Below, piece by piece: positions 49,627-58,778 of a stretch of DNA of 64,000 nucleotides (its first letter is position 1; each line of letters begins with the position of its first letter). The DNA is from Mangrovimicrobium sp048323675 (GTDB taxonomy: Bacteria; Pseudomonadota; Gammaproteobacteria; Pseudomonadales; Halieaceae). The stretch is taken from assembly GCF_048323675.1 (NCBI RefSeq), contig NZ_JBLWFK010000002.1:372001-436000 (forward strand), in the 5' to 3' direction. The translations under genes and the position numbers were made by a program. The notes under the pieces are model-generated. The model ran no database searches. It was given only the letters and a program-made list of their open reading frames with translations, and was not told the origin of the DNA.

Positions 49627-51417
49627 ATGGCTGCACTGCTCAATGAGCGCGATATCGCATTCCAGCTCTACGAGGTATTGAACACCGCGGCACTGCTGGA
49701 CCGCGAGCGCTACAGTGACCAGACCCGCGAGGATTTCGACGCGGTACTGGCGACCGCGCAGGCCATCGCCACGGAGAAATTTGCCGACCACAATGCCCGC
49801 GGCGACGCCAACGAGCCACAATTCGACGGCCGGCAGGTCAGGTTGATTCCCGAGGTCAAGGCGGCCTGGGACGCCTTTGCCGAAGCGGGGTTCCTGGCCG
49901 CGGCACCGGATGTGGAGGAGGGCGGGCTGCAGTTGCCGGAGATCGTGTTGCGCGCCGCAATGGCCTGGTTCAGTGCCGCCAATATCAGCTCTGCAGGCTA
50001 TCCCTTCCTCACGATTGGCGCCGCCAACCTGCTGCGTACCTTTGGCGACGAGGCGCTGAAACAGCGCTTCCTGGCGCCGATGATGGCTGGGCGGTTTTCC
50101 GGCACCATGGCGCTGACCGAACCCGGTCAGGGTTCCGCGCTGGCGGACATTCGCACCCGCGCCGTGCCTGCCGAGGACGGCAGCTTCCGGATTTTCGGCA
50201 ACAAGATGTTTATCTCCGCTGGCGACCATGAACTGACCGAGAATATCGTGCACATGGTACTGGCGCGCATCGAGGGTGCGCCTCCCGGCGTCAAGGGCAT
50301 TTCGCTATTCCTGGTGCCCAAGTTCCTGGTCGACGAGCTGGGCCAGTGCTGCGCGCGCAATGATGTCGTCCTGGGCGGCTTGCTGCACAAGATGGGCTAT
50401 CGGGGCACGACCTCGACAGTGCTCAATTTCGGCGAGCAGGGCGGCGCCACCGGCTATCTGCTGGGGAAGCCCCATCACGGAATGCAGCACATGTTCCAGA
50501 TGATGAACGAAGCGCGTATCGGTGTTGGCCTGGGCGCAGCCTGCATCGCCTATCGGGGCTACCTGGCCGCACTGGAGTATGCCCGTGAACGCCCCCAGGG
50601 CAGATTGCCGGGCAACCGCGATCCGCTGTCACCCCAGGTCAGGATTATCGAACACGCCGATGTCCGGCGCATGCTGCTGGCGCAAAAATGCTATGCCGAG
50701 GGCGCGCTGTGCCTCTGCCTTTTTGGCAGTGCCCTGTTTGAAGACAGCCGCACCGCCGCCACCGGGACATCGCGTGCGCGGGCCCATGCACTGCTGGAAC
50801 TGCTCACCCCGGTGATCAAGTCCTGGCCGTCCAGGTACGGTTGCGCAGCCAATGAACTGGCGATCCAGGTTCACGGCGGAGCGGGTTATACCCGGGAGTA
50901 CCTGGTGGAACAATTGTATCGCGACCAGCGGCTCAACCCGATCCACGAGGGTACCGAAGCCATTCACGGGATCGACCTGCTGGGCCGCAAAACAGGACAG
51001 CCGGGTTATTCCCTGCTGTTCGACTTTGCTGGCGTGGACATCGAGCGAGCCAGCGGCCTGCTGGAGTGCAGGGCCTTTGCTGAGCCCCTGCGGCGGGCGC
51101 TCGACCTGCTCGACGCGGTCACCGGCAGCTTGCGTGACCAGATCGCGGCGGATCCGGATCGGGGCCTGGCCAACGCCACCGTCTATCTGGACCTGTTCGG
51201 GCGCGTGGTGATGGCCTGGATCTGGCTGAAACAGGCAATCAGTGCGGAAGAGGGCCTGGGCCGTTCGGTAACGGCTGGCGAGCAGGCTTTCTATCGCGGC
51301 AAACTGCAGGCGGCCCGCTATTTCTGCGAGTGGGAATTACCGCAGATGGACGCGCAGGCGCACTTGCTGGGTGGCGCCAATCCCGTGCCCTTCGCTATGC
51401 AGGACGACTGGTTCTGA
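49627..51417 (+). CDS. Acyl-CoA dehydrogenase
   Basis: The 596-residue FAD enzyme has the long acyl-CoA dehydrogenase layout, with FSGTMALTEPGQGSALADIR (FAD/substrate loop), ARIGVGLGAACIAYRGYLAA and a C-terminal IQVHGGAGYTREYLVEQLYR ... HEGTEAIHGIDLL. The Glu of the last motif fits the catalytic base. It oxidises an acyl-CoA, with length and C-terminal extension like FadE/AidB-type members acting on longer substrates. ATG 49627 has GGGGAGA upstream; the frame is open from 49513. It stands alone. Confidence 0.92.
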   Translation: MAALLNERDIAFQLYEVLNTAALLDRERYSDQTREDFDAVLATAQAIATEKFADHNARGDANEPQFDGRQVRLIPEVKAAWDAFAEAGFLAAAPDVEEGGLQLPEIVLRAAMAWFSAANISSAGYPFLTIGAANLLRTFGDEALKQRFLAPMMAGRFSGTMALTEPGQGSALADIRTRAVPAEDGSFRIFGNKMFISAGDHELTENIVHMVLARIEGAPPGVKGISLFLVPKFLVDELGQCCARNDVVLGGLLHKMGYRGTTSTVLNFGEQGGATGYLLGKPHHGMQHMFQMMNEARIGVGLGAACIAYRGYLAALEYARERPQGRLPGNRDPLSPQVRIIEHADVRRMLLAQKCYAEGALCLCLFGSALFEDSRTAATGTSRARAHALLELLTPVIKSWPSRYGCAANELAIQVHGGAGYTREYLVEQLYRDQRLNPIHEGTEAIHGIDLLGRKTGQPGYSLLFDFAGVDIERASGLLECRAFAEPLRRALDLLDAVTGSLRDQIAADPDRGLANATVYLDLFGRVVMAWIWLKQAISAEEGLGRSVTAGEQAFYRGKLQAARYFCEWELPQMDAQAHLLGGANPVPFAMQDDWF

Positions 51418-51430
51418 CTGTGCCCGCCGC

Positions 51431-52009
51431 TCAGCTCTCCTCTTCCTTGAGGTGGGGGCTGATCAGCACGGCGGTAAGAATGGTGACCACCAGGGTGAAC
51501 CCTATCGACGAATACAGCTTGTAACTCACCCAGGTAGCCTCGGAGAAACTGTAGGCCACCACCAGGTTCAGGGCGCCGACGATGACGAAATTAGCCACCC
51601 AGAGCAGGTTGAGCCGGGTCCAGACGAATTTCGGCAGGCGTACCTGGCTGCCGAGCGTCCGTTCCATCAGGTTCTTGCTGCCGATAAACTGCGAGGCGCC
51701 GAAGGCGATGGCGAGCGCCCAGTTGAAGATCGTCGGTTTCCACTGGATGAAGAGTTCATTGCGCAGCGCCAGGGTGGCGCCGCCAAACACCAGTACCGCG
51801 GCCAGCGTCCACAGAGCGCGTTTCTCCACCTCCCGGGTGAACAGGTAAACCAGGCCGACCTGCAGCACAGTGGCGACCATCAGGACCGCGGTCGCGCTGA
51901 ATATACCATCGAAGGTGTAACTGAACCCGCCCAGCGAAAGGGTGTGTTCATCGAGCTGGTAGACGATAAAAAACAGCGCGAGTGGAACGAATTCTGCCAA
52001 TTGCTTCAT
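51431..52009 (-). CDS. yciB: Inner membrane-spanning protein YciB (septation protein A)
   Basis: The 192-residue protein begins MKQLAEFVPLALFFIVYQLD and has five or six hydrophobic helices, with KPTIFNWALAIAFGASQFIG, the typical YciB signature. It takes part in cell-envelope integrity and division. The open frame extends to 53188 but only because of antisense coding; the family start is at 52009. Convergent with the acyl-CoA dehydrogenase, divergent from the PHP gene. Confidence 0.94.
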   Translation of the reverse strand: MKQLAEFVPLALFFIVYQLDEHTLSLGGFSYTFDGIFSATAVLMVATVLQVGLVYLFTREVEKRALWTLAAVLVFGGATLALRNELFIQWKPTIFNWALAIAFGASQFIGSKNLMERTLGSQVRLPKFVWTRLNLLWVANFVIVGALNLVVAYSFSEATWVSYKLYSSIGFTLVVTILTAVLISPHLKEEES

Positions 52010-52180
52010 AGTGTAGGACTGGTCCGGACTGTTAACATGGGGCGTAACTGAGACAATTACCTGAAATCGGCGCCCTGGCGGCGTGTCTTCCTGACTGAAT
52101 GACGCTGGCTTCGAACCGATTGGAAGCTGCGCCCCGGGAGTTCCGCACCGCGTTGCAGTGAACTGGCCGCCCGCCGAAGA

Positions 52181-53044
52181 GTGCCAAGTGTAAAGACTGT
52201 GTTGATCGACTTCCATACCCATTCCACCGCTTCCGATGGCGCGCTCACACCCGGTGAATTGCTCGCGCGGGCGCGCAGCCAGGGTGTCAGGCAGTTCGCC
52301 ATCACCGATCACGACACTGTCGAGGGATACCGCGAGGCGGTAGGCCTGCTCGCTGGCAGCGATTTGCAACTGGTACCCGGGGTGGAGCTGTCCTGCCAGT
52401 GGTCCGGCGCCAATATCCACGTGGTCGGGCTGGGCATGGACTGCGACCATCCGGCCATGCGTGAGGGACTGTCGATACTCGATGCCGCACGCCTGCAACG
52501 CGCCCGGCGCATCGCTGAAGTGCTCGAGAAACGCGGGTTTCCCGGGGCGCTCGAGGGCGCGATGGTCGAGGCCGGCGGCAGCCAGCTGGGGCGGCCGCAT
52601 TTTGCCCGCTGGATGGTGGCACAGGGATACGTCAGCGAATTTCCCGCGGCCTTCGACAAATATCTCGGTCGCGGCAAGGCCGGCGACGTCAAGGCGTTCT
52701 GGCCGGAACTCAAGGAGGTGGTCGACTGGATCGTGGCCGCCGGCGGCGTCGCCGTGGTGGCACACCCGCTGCATTACGAATTTACCCGCAGTAAACTCCG
52801 CCGCCTGCTCGCGGATTTCCAGGCCGCCGGAGGCACCGCCATGGAAATACTGAGTGGCCGGCAGGCCAGCGACCAGACCCGGCACCTGTGCCGGCTGGCG
52901 GCAGAATTCGGCCTCGAGGTGTCTGCCGGCAGCGACTTTCACCGCGACGCGCCGTACAACGCGCCGATCGGGGTGACCCTGCGCGACAGCGACGACCTGC
53001 CCGCCGTGTGGCGGCGCTGGCAACCAGAACAGGAAACAGCATGA
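52181..53044 (+). CDS. PHP-domain phosphatase, RNase AM/YciV (RnmA) type
   Basis: The 287-residue protein has all PHP metal motifs: DFHTHSTASDG, ITDHDTVEG, PGVELS, VVAHP and SAGSDFH. Family members hydrolyse 3',5'-nucleoside bisphosphates and trim 5' ends of RNA (YciV/RnmA in E. coli). The start is a GTG at 52181 (or GTG 52199), with no ATG in range. Coupled by ATGA to yciO, as in the yciV-yciO order of enterobacteria. Confidence 0.93.
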   Translation: MPSVKTVLIDFHTHSTASDGALTPGELLARARSQGVRQFAITDHDTVEGYREAVGLLAGSDLQLVPGVELSCQWSGANIHVVGLGMDCDHPAMREGLSILDAARLQRARRIAEVLEKRGFPGALEGAMVEAGGSQLGRPHFARWMVAQGYVSEFPAAFDKYLGRGKAGDVKAFWPELKEVVDWIVAAGGVAVVAHPLHYEFTRSKLRRLLADFQAAGGTAMEILSGRQASDQTRHLCRLAAEFGLEVSAGSDFHRDAPYNAPIGVTLRDSDDLPAVWRRWQPEQETA

Positions 53045-53664
53045 GCCAGTTTTTCCAGATACACCCGGATAATCCCCAGGCGCGCCTGGTCCGTCAGGCG
53101 GTAGAAATCGTCCAGGGGGGCGGGGTGATCGTCTATCCGACAGATTCGGCCTACGCCCTGGGCTGCCACCTCGGTGACCGCGCCGCACTGGACCGTATCC
53201 GTCGCATCCGCAAGCTCGACGATGGCCACAATTTCACCCTGGTGTGCCGGGACCTCTCTGAAATCGCCACCTATGCGCGAGTCGACAACGGCGTCTACCG
53301 GCTGCTCAAGCACGTGACGCCGGGACCCTATACCTTCATCCTGCCGGCCACCTCCGAGGTGCCGCGCCGGCTGAAACACCCGAAGCGCAAGACCGTCGGC
53401 CTGCGGGTACCGGAGAACAATATCGCCCAGGCGTTGCTGGCGGACCTCGGCGAACCGATGATGAGCGTCACGCTGATCATGCCCGGTGATGAATTCCCCC
53501 TGATCGACCCCTACGATATCCGCGAAACCCTGCAGCACGAAGTGGACCTGGTGATCGACGGCGGGTTCTGCGGCATGGAACCCACCACCGTGGTCGACCT
53601 GGTCGACGAGAGTCCGGTGATTATCCGGGTCGGCAAAGGTGATCCAGCGCCGTTTGCAGACTGA
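53041..53664 (+). CDS. yciO: YciO/Sua5-family protein (L-threonylcarbamoyladenylate synthase-like)
   Basis: The 207-residue protein has the Sua5/YciO/YrdC fold pattern: GGGVIVYPTDSAYALGCHLG, LVCRDLSEIATYARV, TPGPYTFILPATSEVPRRL and GLRVPEN. KxR/SxN nucleotide-binding residues are visible (RKTVGLRVP). YciO is distinct from TsaC; its main role is not settled. The ATG at 53041 overlaps the PHP stop. Confidence 0.92.
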   Translation: MSQFFQIHPDNPQARLVRQAVEIVQGGGVIVYPTDSAYALGCHLGDRAALDRIRRIRKLDDGHNFTLVCRDLSEIATYARVDNGVYRLLKHVTPGPYTFILPATSEVPRRLKHPKRKTVGLRVPENNIAQALLADLGEPMMSVTLIMPGDEFPLIDPYDIRETLQHEVDLVIDGGFCGMEPTTVVDLVDESPVIIRVGKGDPAPFAD

Positions 53665-53763
53665 TTGCGCCCCGCCGGCAGGCGGTCGCCGATTGGCCGA
53701 TCGCCCTTGCCTCAGGAGGGCCGCAATCAGGTATACTGGCGCGATACCCAGGCAGGTGAGCAT

Positions 53764-54636
53764 GTGAAAGAGTCCAACCCCCAGCCAGACCCCGCCGGGG
53801 AGGCGCAAGCACAGCCCCCGGAGGCAGCCACACCCGCTGCCGGAGCGCGCCCGCAACAGGCCGAGATGCCCTTCGCCGTGGTGATGGGCAAGGCCATGAC
53901 CGAACTGCCCAGGGACCTGTACATCCCGCCGCAGGCGCTGGAAGTGTTCCTCGAGGCCTTCGAGGGTCCGCTCGACCTGCTGCTCTACCTGATCAAGCGC
54001 CAGAACCTCGACATCCTCGAGATCGATGTCTCCGAGATCACTGAACAGTACATGCACTACGTCGATCTCATGGACGCGATGCAGTTCGAACTCGCGGCGG
54101 AATACCTGTTGATGGCGGCCATGCTGGCCGAGATCAAGTCGCGCATGCTGCTGCCGCGCTCCACCGACGTCGAGGAAGACGAGGAGGACCCGCGCGCCAA
54201 GCTGATCCGCCGCTTGCAGGAATACGAACGCTTCAAGAAAGCGGCGGAAGACATCGAGGAACTGCCCCGGGTCGAGCGCGACACCTGGATTGGCAGCGCC
54301 CAGCCGCCGGATATCCAGCGCGCCCGGGCGGAACCGGATGTCGACATGCGGGAACTGCTGGTGGCGCTGTCCGAAGTGCTGCGCCGGGCCGACATGTTCG
54401 AGAGCCACCATGTCCAACGGGAGGCCCTGTCCACCCGCGAGCGCATGTCCGAGGTGCTGGAAAAGCTTTCCGGGCGCCAGTTCGTGCCTTTCGTGTCGCT
54501 GTTCAATGCCAAAGAGGGTCGCCTCGGGGTGGTTGTCACCTTCCTCGCGGTGATGGAACTGATCAAGGAGTCGCTGGTGGAGATCGTGCAAACCGAGGCG
54601 TTTGGTCCGATTCACGTGAAGGCGCGAGGGGAATAG
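53764..54636 (+). CDS. scpA: Segregation and condensation protein A
   Basis: The 290-residue kleisin subunit of the SMC-ScpAB condensin has the ScpA motif FEGPLDLLLYLIKRQNLDIL and ITEQYMHYVDLM, a charged linker and a C-terminal winged helix (VSLFNAKEGRLGVVVTFLAV). It begins at GTG 53764 with AGGTGAG seven bases upstream. An unusually long Ala/Pro/Gln-rich N-terminal segment of about 45 residues precedes the conserved core. First of scpA-scpB-rluB. Confidence 0.93.
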   Translation: MKESNPQPDPAGEAQAQPPEAATPAAGARPQQAEMPFAVVMGKAMTELPRDLYIPPQALEVFLEAFEGPLDLLLYLIKRQNLDILEIDVSEITEQYMHYVDLMDAMQFELAAEYLLMAAMLAEIKSRMLLPRSTDVEEDEEDPRAKLIRRLQEYERFKKAAEDIEELPRVERDTWIGSAQPPDIQRARAEPDVDMRELLVALSEVLRRADMFESHHVQREALSTRERMSEVLEKLSGRQFVPFVSLFNAKEGRLGVVVTFLAVMELIKESLVEIVQTEAFGPIHVKARGE

Positions 54637-54647
54637 AGCGGAACAGG

Positions 54648-55646
54648 ATGTCGGATACCAGTCTGCCCAATATTATCGAAGGCGCCCTGCTGGCAGCGGG
54701 GAAGCCGATGACCGTCGCCCAGATCTGCGAGCTCTTCGAGGAACACGAAAAGCCGGATACAAAAGAGGTGCGCGAAGCTTTGCAAGAAGTTGCAAGCCGT
54801 TGCGAGGGGCGCGGGTTCGAGCTCGCCGAGGTCGCCAGCGGCTTTCGCTTCCAGGTGCGCCAGTCACTCAGCCCCTGGGTTGGCCGGCTGTGGCAGGAAC
54901 GCCCAGCCAAGTATTCCCGGGCCCTGTTGGAAACCCTCGCCCTGGTGGCCTATCGCCAGCCGATTACCCGCGGCGAGATCGAGGAGATCCGCGGCGTGGC
55001 GGTCAGCTCCAATATCATCAAGACCCTGCATGAGCGGGAGTGGATCCGGGTTGTGGGGCACCGCGATGTGCCCGGCCGCCCGGCCATGTATGCCACTACC
55101 CGCCAGTTCCTCGACTACTTCAACCTGAAGAGCCTGGACCAGTTGCCGGCCCTGGCGGAGATTCGCGACCTGGAAACGCTAAACGCCGAACTGGGCTTCA
55201 GCGATCCGCTGCCGGAATCCGCAGGCGATGCCGCGAAAGTCGCGCCTGGACTGACCGTAGTCGGCGGCACTGAACACCGGCCGGCCGCAGGTCCGGAGGC
55301 GGCAGGGGGCGATGCAGCGCAGGCCGATGAGCCCGATCCCGCAATGGACCCGGCACAAAACCTGTTTGACGGCGAAGGCGAGGGCGCCGTACCGGCGCAA
55401 TCCACCCTCGGTGCGAACCCGGAGGATATCCGGGACGAATCCCCGCAACCGGACGACGTGGCCGGAGATCCCGCCACGACAGAAGACGCGAGCATGGCAG
55501 ACAGCGCGGCAGAGGCGCAAATCGAGCCAGAAAACGCTGACGATCTCGCCTCGGCCATGGCCGGCATGCACGGGGAACCTGCGCCAGACGAGGATGCCGA
55601 CGAGGCATCGATGACCGACCCTACCCGCCCGGAAAGCCAGGGCTGA
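54648..55646 (+). CDS. scpB: Segregation and condensation protein B, with long acidic tail
   Basis: The 332-residue protein has the ScpB core (IIEGALLAAGKPMTVAQI, RALLETLALVAYRQPITRGEI, WIRVVGHRDVPGRPAMY) in residues 1-185. The remaining 145 residues form an Asp/Glu/Ala/Pro-rich, low-complexity acidic tail that is probably disordered. It bridges ScpA in the condensin complex. Gap to scpA is 11 bases; rluB starts 9 bases after. Confidence 0.93.
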   Translation: MSDTSLPNIIEGALLAAGKPMTVAQICELFEEHEKPDTKEVREALQEVASRCEGRGFELAEVASGFRFQVRQSLSPWVGRLWQERPAKYSRALLETLALVAYRQPITRGEIEEIRGVAVSSNIIKTLHEREWIRVVGHRDVPGRPAMYATTRQFLDYFNLKSLDQLPALAEIRDLETLNAELGFSDPLPESAGDAAKVAPGLTVVGGTEHRPAAGPEAAGGDAAQADEPDPAMDPAQNLFDGEGEGAVPAQSTLGANPEDIRDESPQPDDVAGDPATTEDASMADSAAEAQIEPENADDLASAMAGMHGEPAPDEDADEASMTDPTRPESQG

Positions 55647-55655
55647 CCTGAAATT

Positions 55656-56579
55656 ATGGTATCTGATACTACCGCCGGTGCCGACGACGGCGTACCGGCA
55701 GAAGCACTCCCCGGCGAAAAGCTGCAGAAAGTACTGGCGCGCACCGGCCTCGGTTCACGGCGAGAAATGGAGCGCTGGATCGAGGAGGGGCGGGTGGCCG
55801 TCAACGGCCGCACCGCGGCACTCGGTGACCGGGTCGAGGCCGAAGACCGCATCGCCGTCGACGGCAAGCCGCTGTCCGCTGCGCCCGCCGAAGAAGTGCG
55901 CTGCATCCTCTACCACAAGCCCACCGGTGAAGTCTGTTCGCGCAAGGATCCGCAGGGTCGTCGCACGGTATTCGAGCGCCTTCCGCGCCTCAGCAGTGGT
56001 CGCTGGATTTCCATCGGTCGCCTCGATTTCAACACTTCGGGGCTGCTGCTGTTCACCACCGATGGCGAACTGGCCAACAAGCTCATGCACCCCTCGTCCA
56101 ATATCGAGCGCGAGTACCTCGTGCGCGTCATGGGCGAGTGGAGCGAACAGACGCTGCAGAACCTGCTGGAAGGGGTGATGCTGGAAGACGGCGTCGCCCG
56201 TTTTACCGATATTCAGGACGGCGGTGGCGACGGCATCAATCACTGGTTCTACGTGGTACTGATGGAGGGCCGCAACCGTGAGGTTCGGCGCCTGTGGGAA
56301 TCCCAGGGCCTGACCGTGTCGAGGCTGAAACGGGTTCGCTATGGCGAAGTGTTCATTCCCTCCCGGGTCAAGCAGGGCCAGTGGGTGGAACTGGATCCGA
56401 AGGAGGTCCAGTCCCTGTATCGCATGGCTGATCTCCCGACCAAGAAATTGCGCCGGCCGGCAGGCAAGGAGCGGGAAAAGATGGAGCGCCAGTTCAACAA
56501 GCGCGACGGCAGCCCGCGCAAGGCGAAATCCACCAACCGGCCTGCGAGCAAATCCGGGCGCGGCAAGCGGGAGCGCTGA
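55656..56579 (+). CDS. rluB: 23S rRNA pseudouridine(2605) synthase
   Basis: The 307-residue protein has an N-terminal S4 RNA-binding domain (GEKLQKVLARTGLGSRREME, VAVNGRTAALGDRVE) and the pseudouridine synthase core with the catalytic Asp in GRLDFNTSGLLLFTTDGELA. It ends in a Lys/Arg-rich tail, common in RluB. The neighbour order scpA-scpB-rluB is widespread in gammaproteobacteria. Convergent with yciK; a short hairpin (56573-56588) lies at the gene end. Confidence 0.94.
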   Translation: MVSDTTAGADDGVPAEALPGEKLQKVLARTGLGSRREMERWIEEGRVAVNGRTAALGDRVEAEDRIAVDGKPLSAAPAEEVRCILYHKPTGEVCSRKDPQGRRTVFERLPRLSSGRWISIGRLDFNTSGLLLFTTDGELANKLMHPSSNIEREYLVRVMGEWSEQTLQNLLEGVMLEDGVARFTDIQDGGGDGINHWFYVVLMEGRNREVRRLWESQGLTVSRLKRVRYGEVFIPSRVKQGQWVELDPKEVQSLYRMADLPTKKLRRPAGKEREKMERQFNKRDGSPRKAKSTNRPASKSGRGKRER

Positions 56580-56618
56580 CCAGCGCTTCCCGGCGATTCC
56601 GGTCCAGCCCGCCAGGGC

Positions 56619-57377
56619 TTACTGCGCGTTGAAGGAAACACCGGTTACCCCGGCACTGTCATCGCTCATCAGGTACAGGTAGACCGGCATGATGTCCGCG
56701 GGGAAGGGGTTGTCTGTCGGGGTCTCCGCGGGATAGGCGGCGCGGCGCATGGCCGTATTGGTCGCCCCGGGATTGATGCAGTTCACCCGTATTTTCGATG
56801 TATTTTCGAGTTCCGCCGCCAGCACCTCCATCATGCCTTCGGTCGCGAACTTGGAGACGGCGTAGGCGCCCCAGAAGGCTTTGCCGACCCGGCCCACGCC
56901 GGAAGAGGTGAAGATCACCGAGGCGGAGGGCGCCGCCTGCAACAGGGGCAGTAGTTCCCGGGTGAGCAGGAAGGCGGCGTTGACGTTGACCTGCATGACT
57001 TCCTGCCATCCCTGCCAACTGGAACTGGCCATCGAGCGCCGTTCGCCGAGCAGGCTGGCGTTGTGCAGCAGGCCGTCCAGGCGGCCGAATTCCGCCTGCA
57101 GTTCCGCGGCCAGGTCCGCCGCCTGCTGTTCACTGATACTGCCCAGGTCGACAGGCACCAGCGCAGGCACCGGGCCTCCGGCCTGTTCGATCGCGTCGTA
57201 GACCGCTTCCAGTTTTGCCTCGGTGCGGCCGAGCAGGATGACCGTGGCCCCGTGGGCCGCGTACGCCAGGGCCGCGGCGCGGCCGATGCCGTCACCCGCG
57301 CCGGTTACCATGATGACCTTCCCCAGCAGGGCCTGTGCTGCGGGCTGGTAGTGTTCAGGGGCCTGTCGAATCAGCAT
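56619..57377 (-). CDS. yciK: Short-chain dehydrogenase YciK
   Basis: The 252-residue SDR has TGAGDGIGRAAALAYA (cofactor site), LLHNASLLGERR (NAG-like), IFTSSGVGRVGKAFWGAYAVSKFA (Ser, Tyr and Lys catalytic). YciK is a conserved oxidoreductase of unknown substrate. ATG 57377 lies eight bases after the end of mupP. The longer frame to 57971 overlaps mupP and is discarded. Confidence 0.93.
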   Translation of the reverse strand: MLIRQAPEHYQPAAQALLGKVIMVTGAGDGIGRAAALAYAAHGATVILLGRTEAKLEAVYDAIEQAGGPVPALVPVDLGSISEQQAADLAAELQAEFGRLDGLLHNASLLGERRSMASSSWQGWQEVMQVNVNAAFLLTRELLPLLQAAPSASVIFTSSGVGRVGKAFWGAYAVSKFATEGMMEVLAAELENTSKIRVNCINPGATNTAMRRAAYPAETPTDNPFPADIMPVYLYLMSDDSAGVTGVSFNAQ

Positions 57378-57384
57378 GCGCTGC

Positions 57385-58065
57385 CTATCCTGTTGTGGTT
57401 GCCGGGGCGAGGATGACCGCGGCGAGATCGGCGCTGTGGCTGACCAGCGCGTCGGCGCCCCAGGCGCCGGGTTCATCGCCCGGTTCGATATAGCCGTAAG
57501 CGGCCGCAACGGTAAACATGCCGGCCCGGCGCCCCGCCTCGATATCGCGCCGGTGGTCGCCCACATAGATCGCCTCATGGGGACTGCAACCCAGCTCGCG
57601 GCAATTGAGGTAGAGCGATTCCGGGTGTGGCTTGCGGTCGCGAACGTCGTCCGGACACACCAGGCTGGGGCAGGGCGGCAGGGCGATGCGCTGCAGCAGG
57701 GGCTCGGCGTAGGCGCGCGGCTTGTTGGTGGCGACCCCCCACTGAATCCCCCGGCTCTCGAGCGTTTCCAGTAGAACCGCGATGCCCGGATAGGGTTGCG
57801 CGGAACTGCCCAGTACCTGCCCGTAGATCTCCAGCAGCCGCAGCCGTTTTTCCTCGAATTCCGGCGCTGACTCGTCGATTTCCAGCCCCAGTGCAACCAG
57901 CGCGCGGGCGCCGTTGGACACCGAGGCGCGGATGCGCTCGGCGGACATCTCGGGCATGCCGTGTTCCGCACGCAAGGTTTGCACCACCACCACGAATTCG
58001 TCCGCCGTATCCACCAGCGTGCCGTCGAGATCGAAGAGGACGGCCTTGAGGTTTTTTGGTTTCAT
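57385..58065 (-). CDS. mupP: HAD phosphatase, N-acetylmuramic acid 6-phosphate phosphatase type
   Basis: The 226-residue HAD enzyme has FDLDGTLVDTADEF (nucleophile Asp), VATNKP, KPHPESL and YVGDHRRDIEAGRRAG. In Pseudomonas the gene between ubiG and yciK is mupP, which removes phosphate from MurNAc-6-P in cell-wall recycling. The order here is the same, so MupP is favoured over phosphoglycolate phosphatase. Overlaps ubiG by four bases (ATGA). Confidence 0.88.
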   Translation of the reverse strand: MKPKNLKAVLFDLDGTLVDTADEFVVVVQTLRAEHGMPEMSAERIRASVSNGARALVALGLEIDESAPEFEEKRLRLLEIYGQVLGSSAQPYPGIAVLLETLESRGIQWGVATNKPRAYAEPLLQRIALPPCPSLVCPDDVRDRKPHPESLYLNCRELGCSPHEAIYVGDHRRDIEAGRRAGMFTVAAAYGYIEPGDEPGAWGADALVSHSADLAAVILAPATTTG

Positions 58066-58772
58066 GCGGGTTTCACCGCGTGCAGCATGTAATTCACGCT
58101 GACGTCCTTCGGGTTGAGGCGGTAGTGGCGGGTCAGCGGGTTGTAGGTCAGTCCGGTCATGTCCTGCAGTTGCAGTCCGGCGTCGCGCAGCCAGCCGGCC
58201 AGCTCCGAGGGGCGGATGAACTTGTCGTATTCATGGGTGCCCGCGGGCAGCATGCGCAGGATGTGCTCAGCCCCGACGATGGCGAACAGGAATGCCTTCG
58301 GGTTGCGGTTGATGGTGGAGAAGTACAGCGCGCCGCCGGGCTTCGCCAACCGGGCGCAGGCGGCGATGACCGAGCCGGGGTCCGGCACGTGCTCCAGCAT
58401 CTCCATGCAGCAGACGATGTCGAAGGCGCCGGGGCGCTCGTCCGCCAATGCTTCGGCAGTGGATTGCAGGTATTCCGCCTCGACACCGGATTCCAGCTGG
58501 TGCAGCCTGGCCACGGAAAGCGGCGCTTCGCCCATGTCGATGCCGGTCACCTCGGCACCGCGCTGGGCCATGGACTCACTGAGGATGCCGCCACCGCAGC
58601 CGATGTCCACCAACTTCCTGCCCGCGACCGGGGAGTGGCCGTCGATGTAGTTGGCACGCAGTGGATTGATGTCGTGCAGGGGCTTGAACTCGCTGCCGGG
58701 GTCCCACCAGCGGGAGGCCAGTGCCTCGAACTTGGCGATTTCCGAAGGGTCGACGTTACTGCTGGAATTCAT
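58062..58772 (-). CDS. ubiG: 3-demethylubiquinone O-methyltransferase
   Basis: The 236-residue SAM methyltransferase has WWDPGSEFKPLHDINPLRANY, the UbiG signature, VDIGCGGGILSESMAQRGA (SAM loop) and CMEMLEHVPDPG. It performs both O-methylations of ubiquinone synthesis. It starts seven bases after mtaD and overlaps mupP, forming mtaD-ubiG-mupP-yciK. Confidence 0.96.
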   Translation of the reverse strand: MNSSSNVDPSEIAKFEALASRWWDPGSEFKPLHDINPLRANYIDGHSPVAGRKLVDIGCGGGILSESMAQRGAEVTGIDMGEAPLSVARLHQLESGVEAEYLQSTAEALADERPGAFDIVCCMEMLEHVPDPGSVIAACARLAKPGGALYFSTINRNPKAFLFAIVGAEHILRMLPAGTHEYDKFIRPSELAGWLRDAGLQLQDMTGLTYNPLTRHYRLNPKDVSVNYMLHAVKPA

Positions 58773-58778
58773 GGGAAA

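Noticed and set aside
51431..53188. A 585-residue fusion ending in YciB
   Set aside because: The upstream part is antisense to the PHP phosphatase gene; YciB homology starts exactly at 52009.
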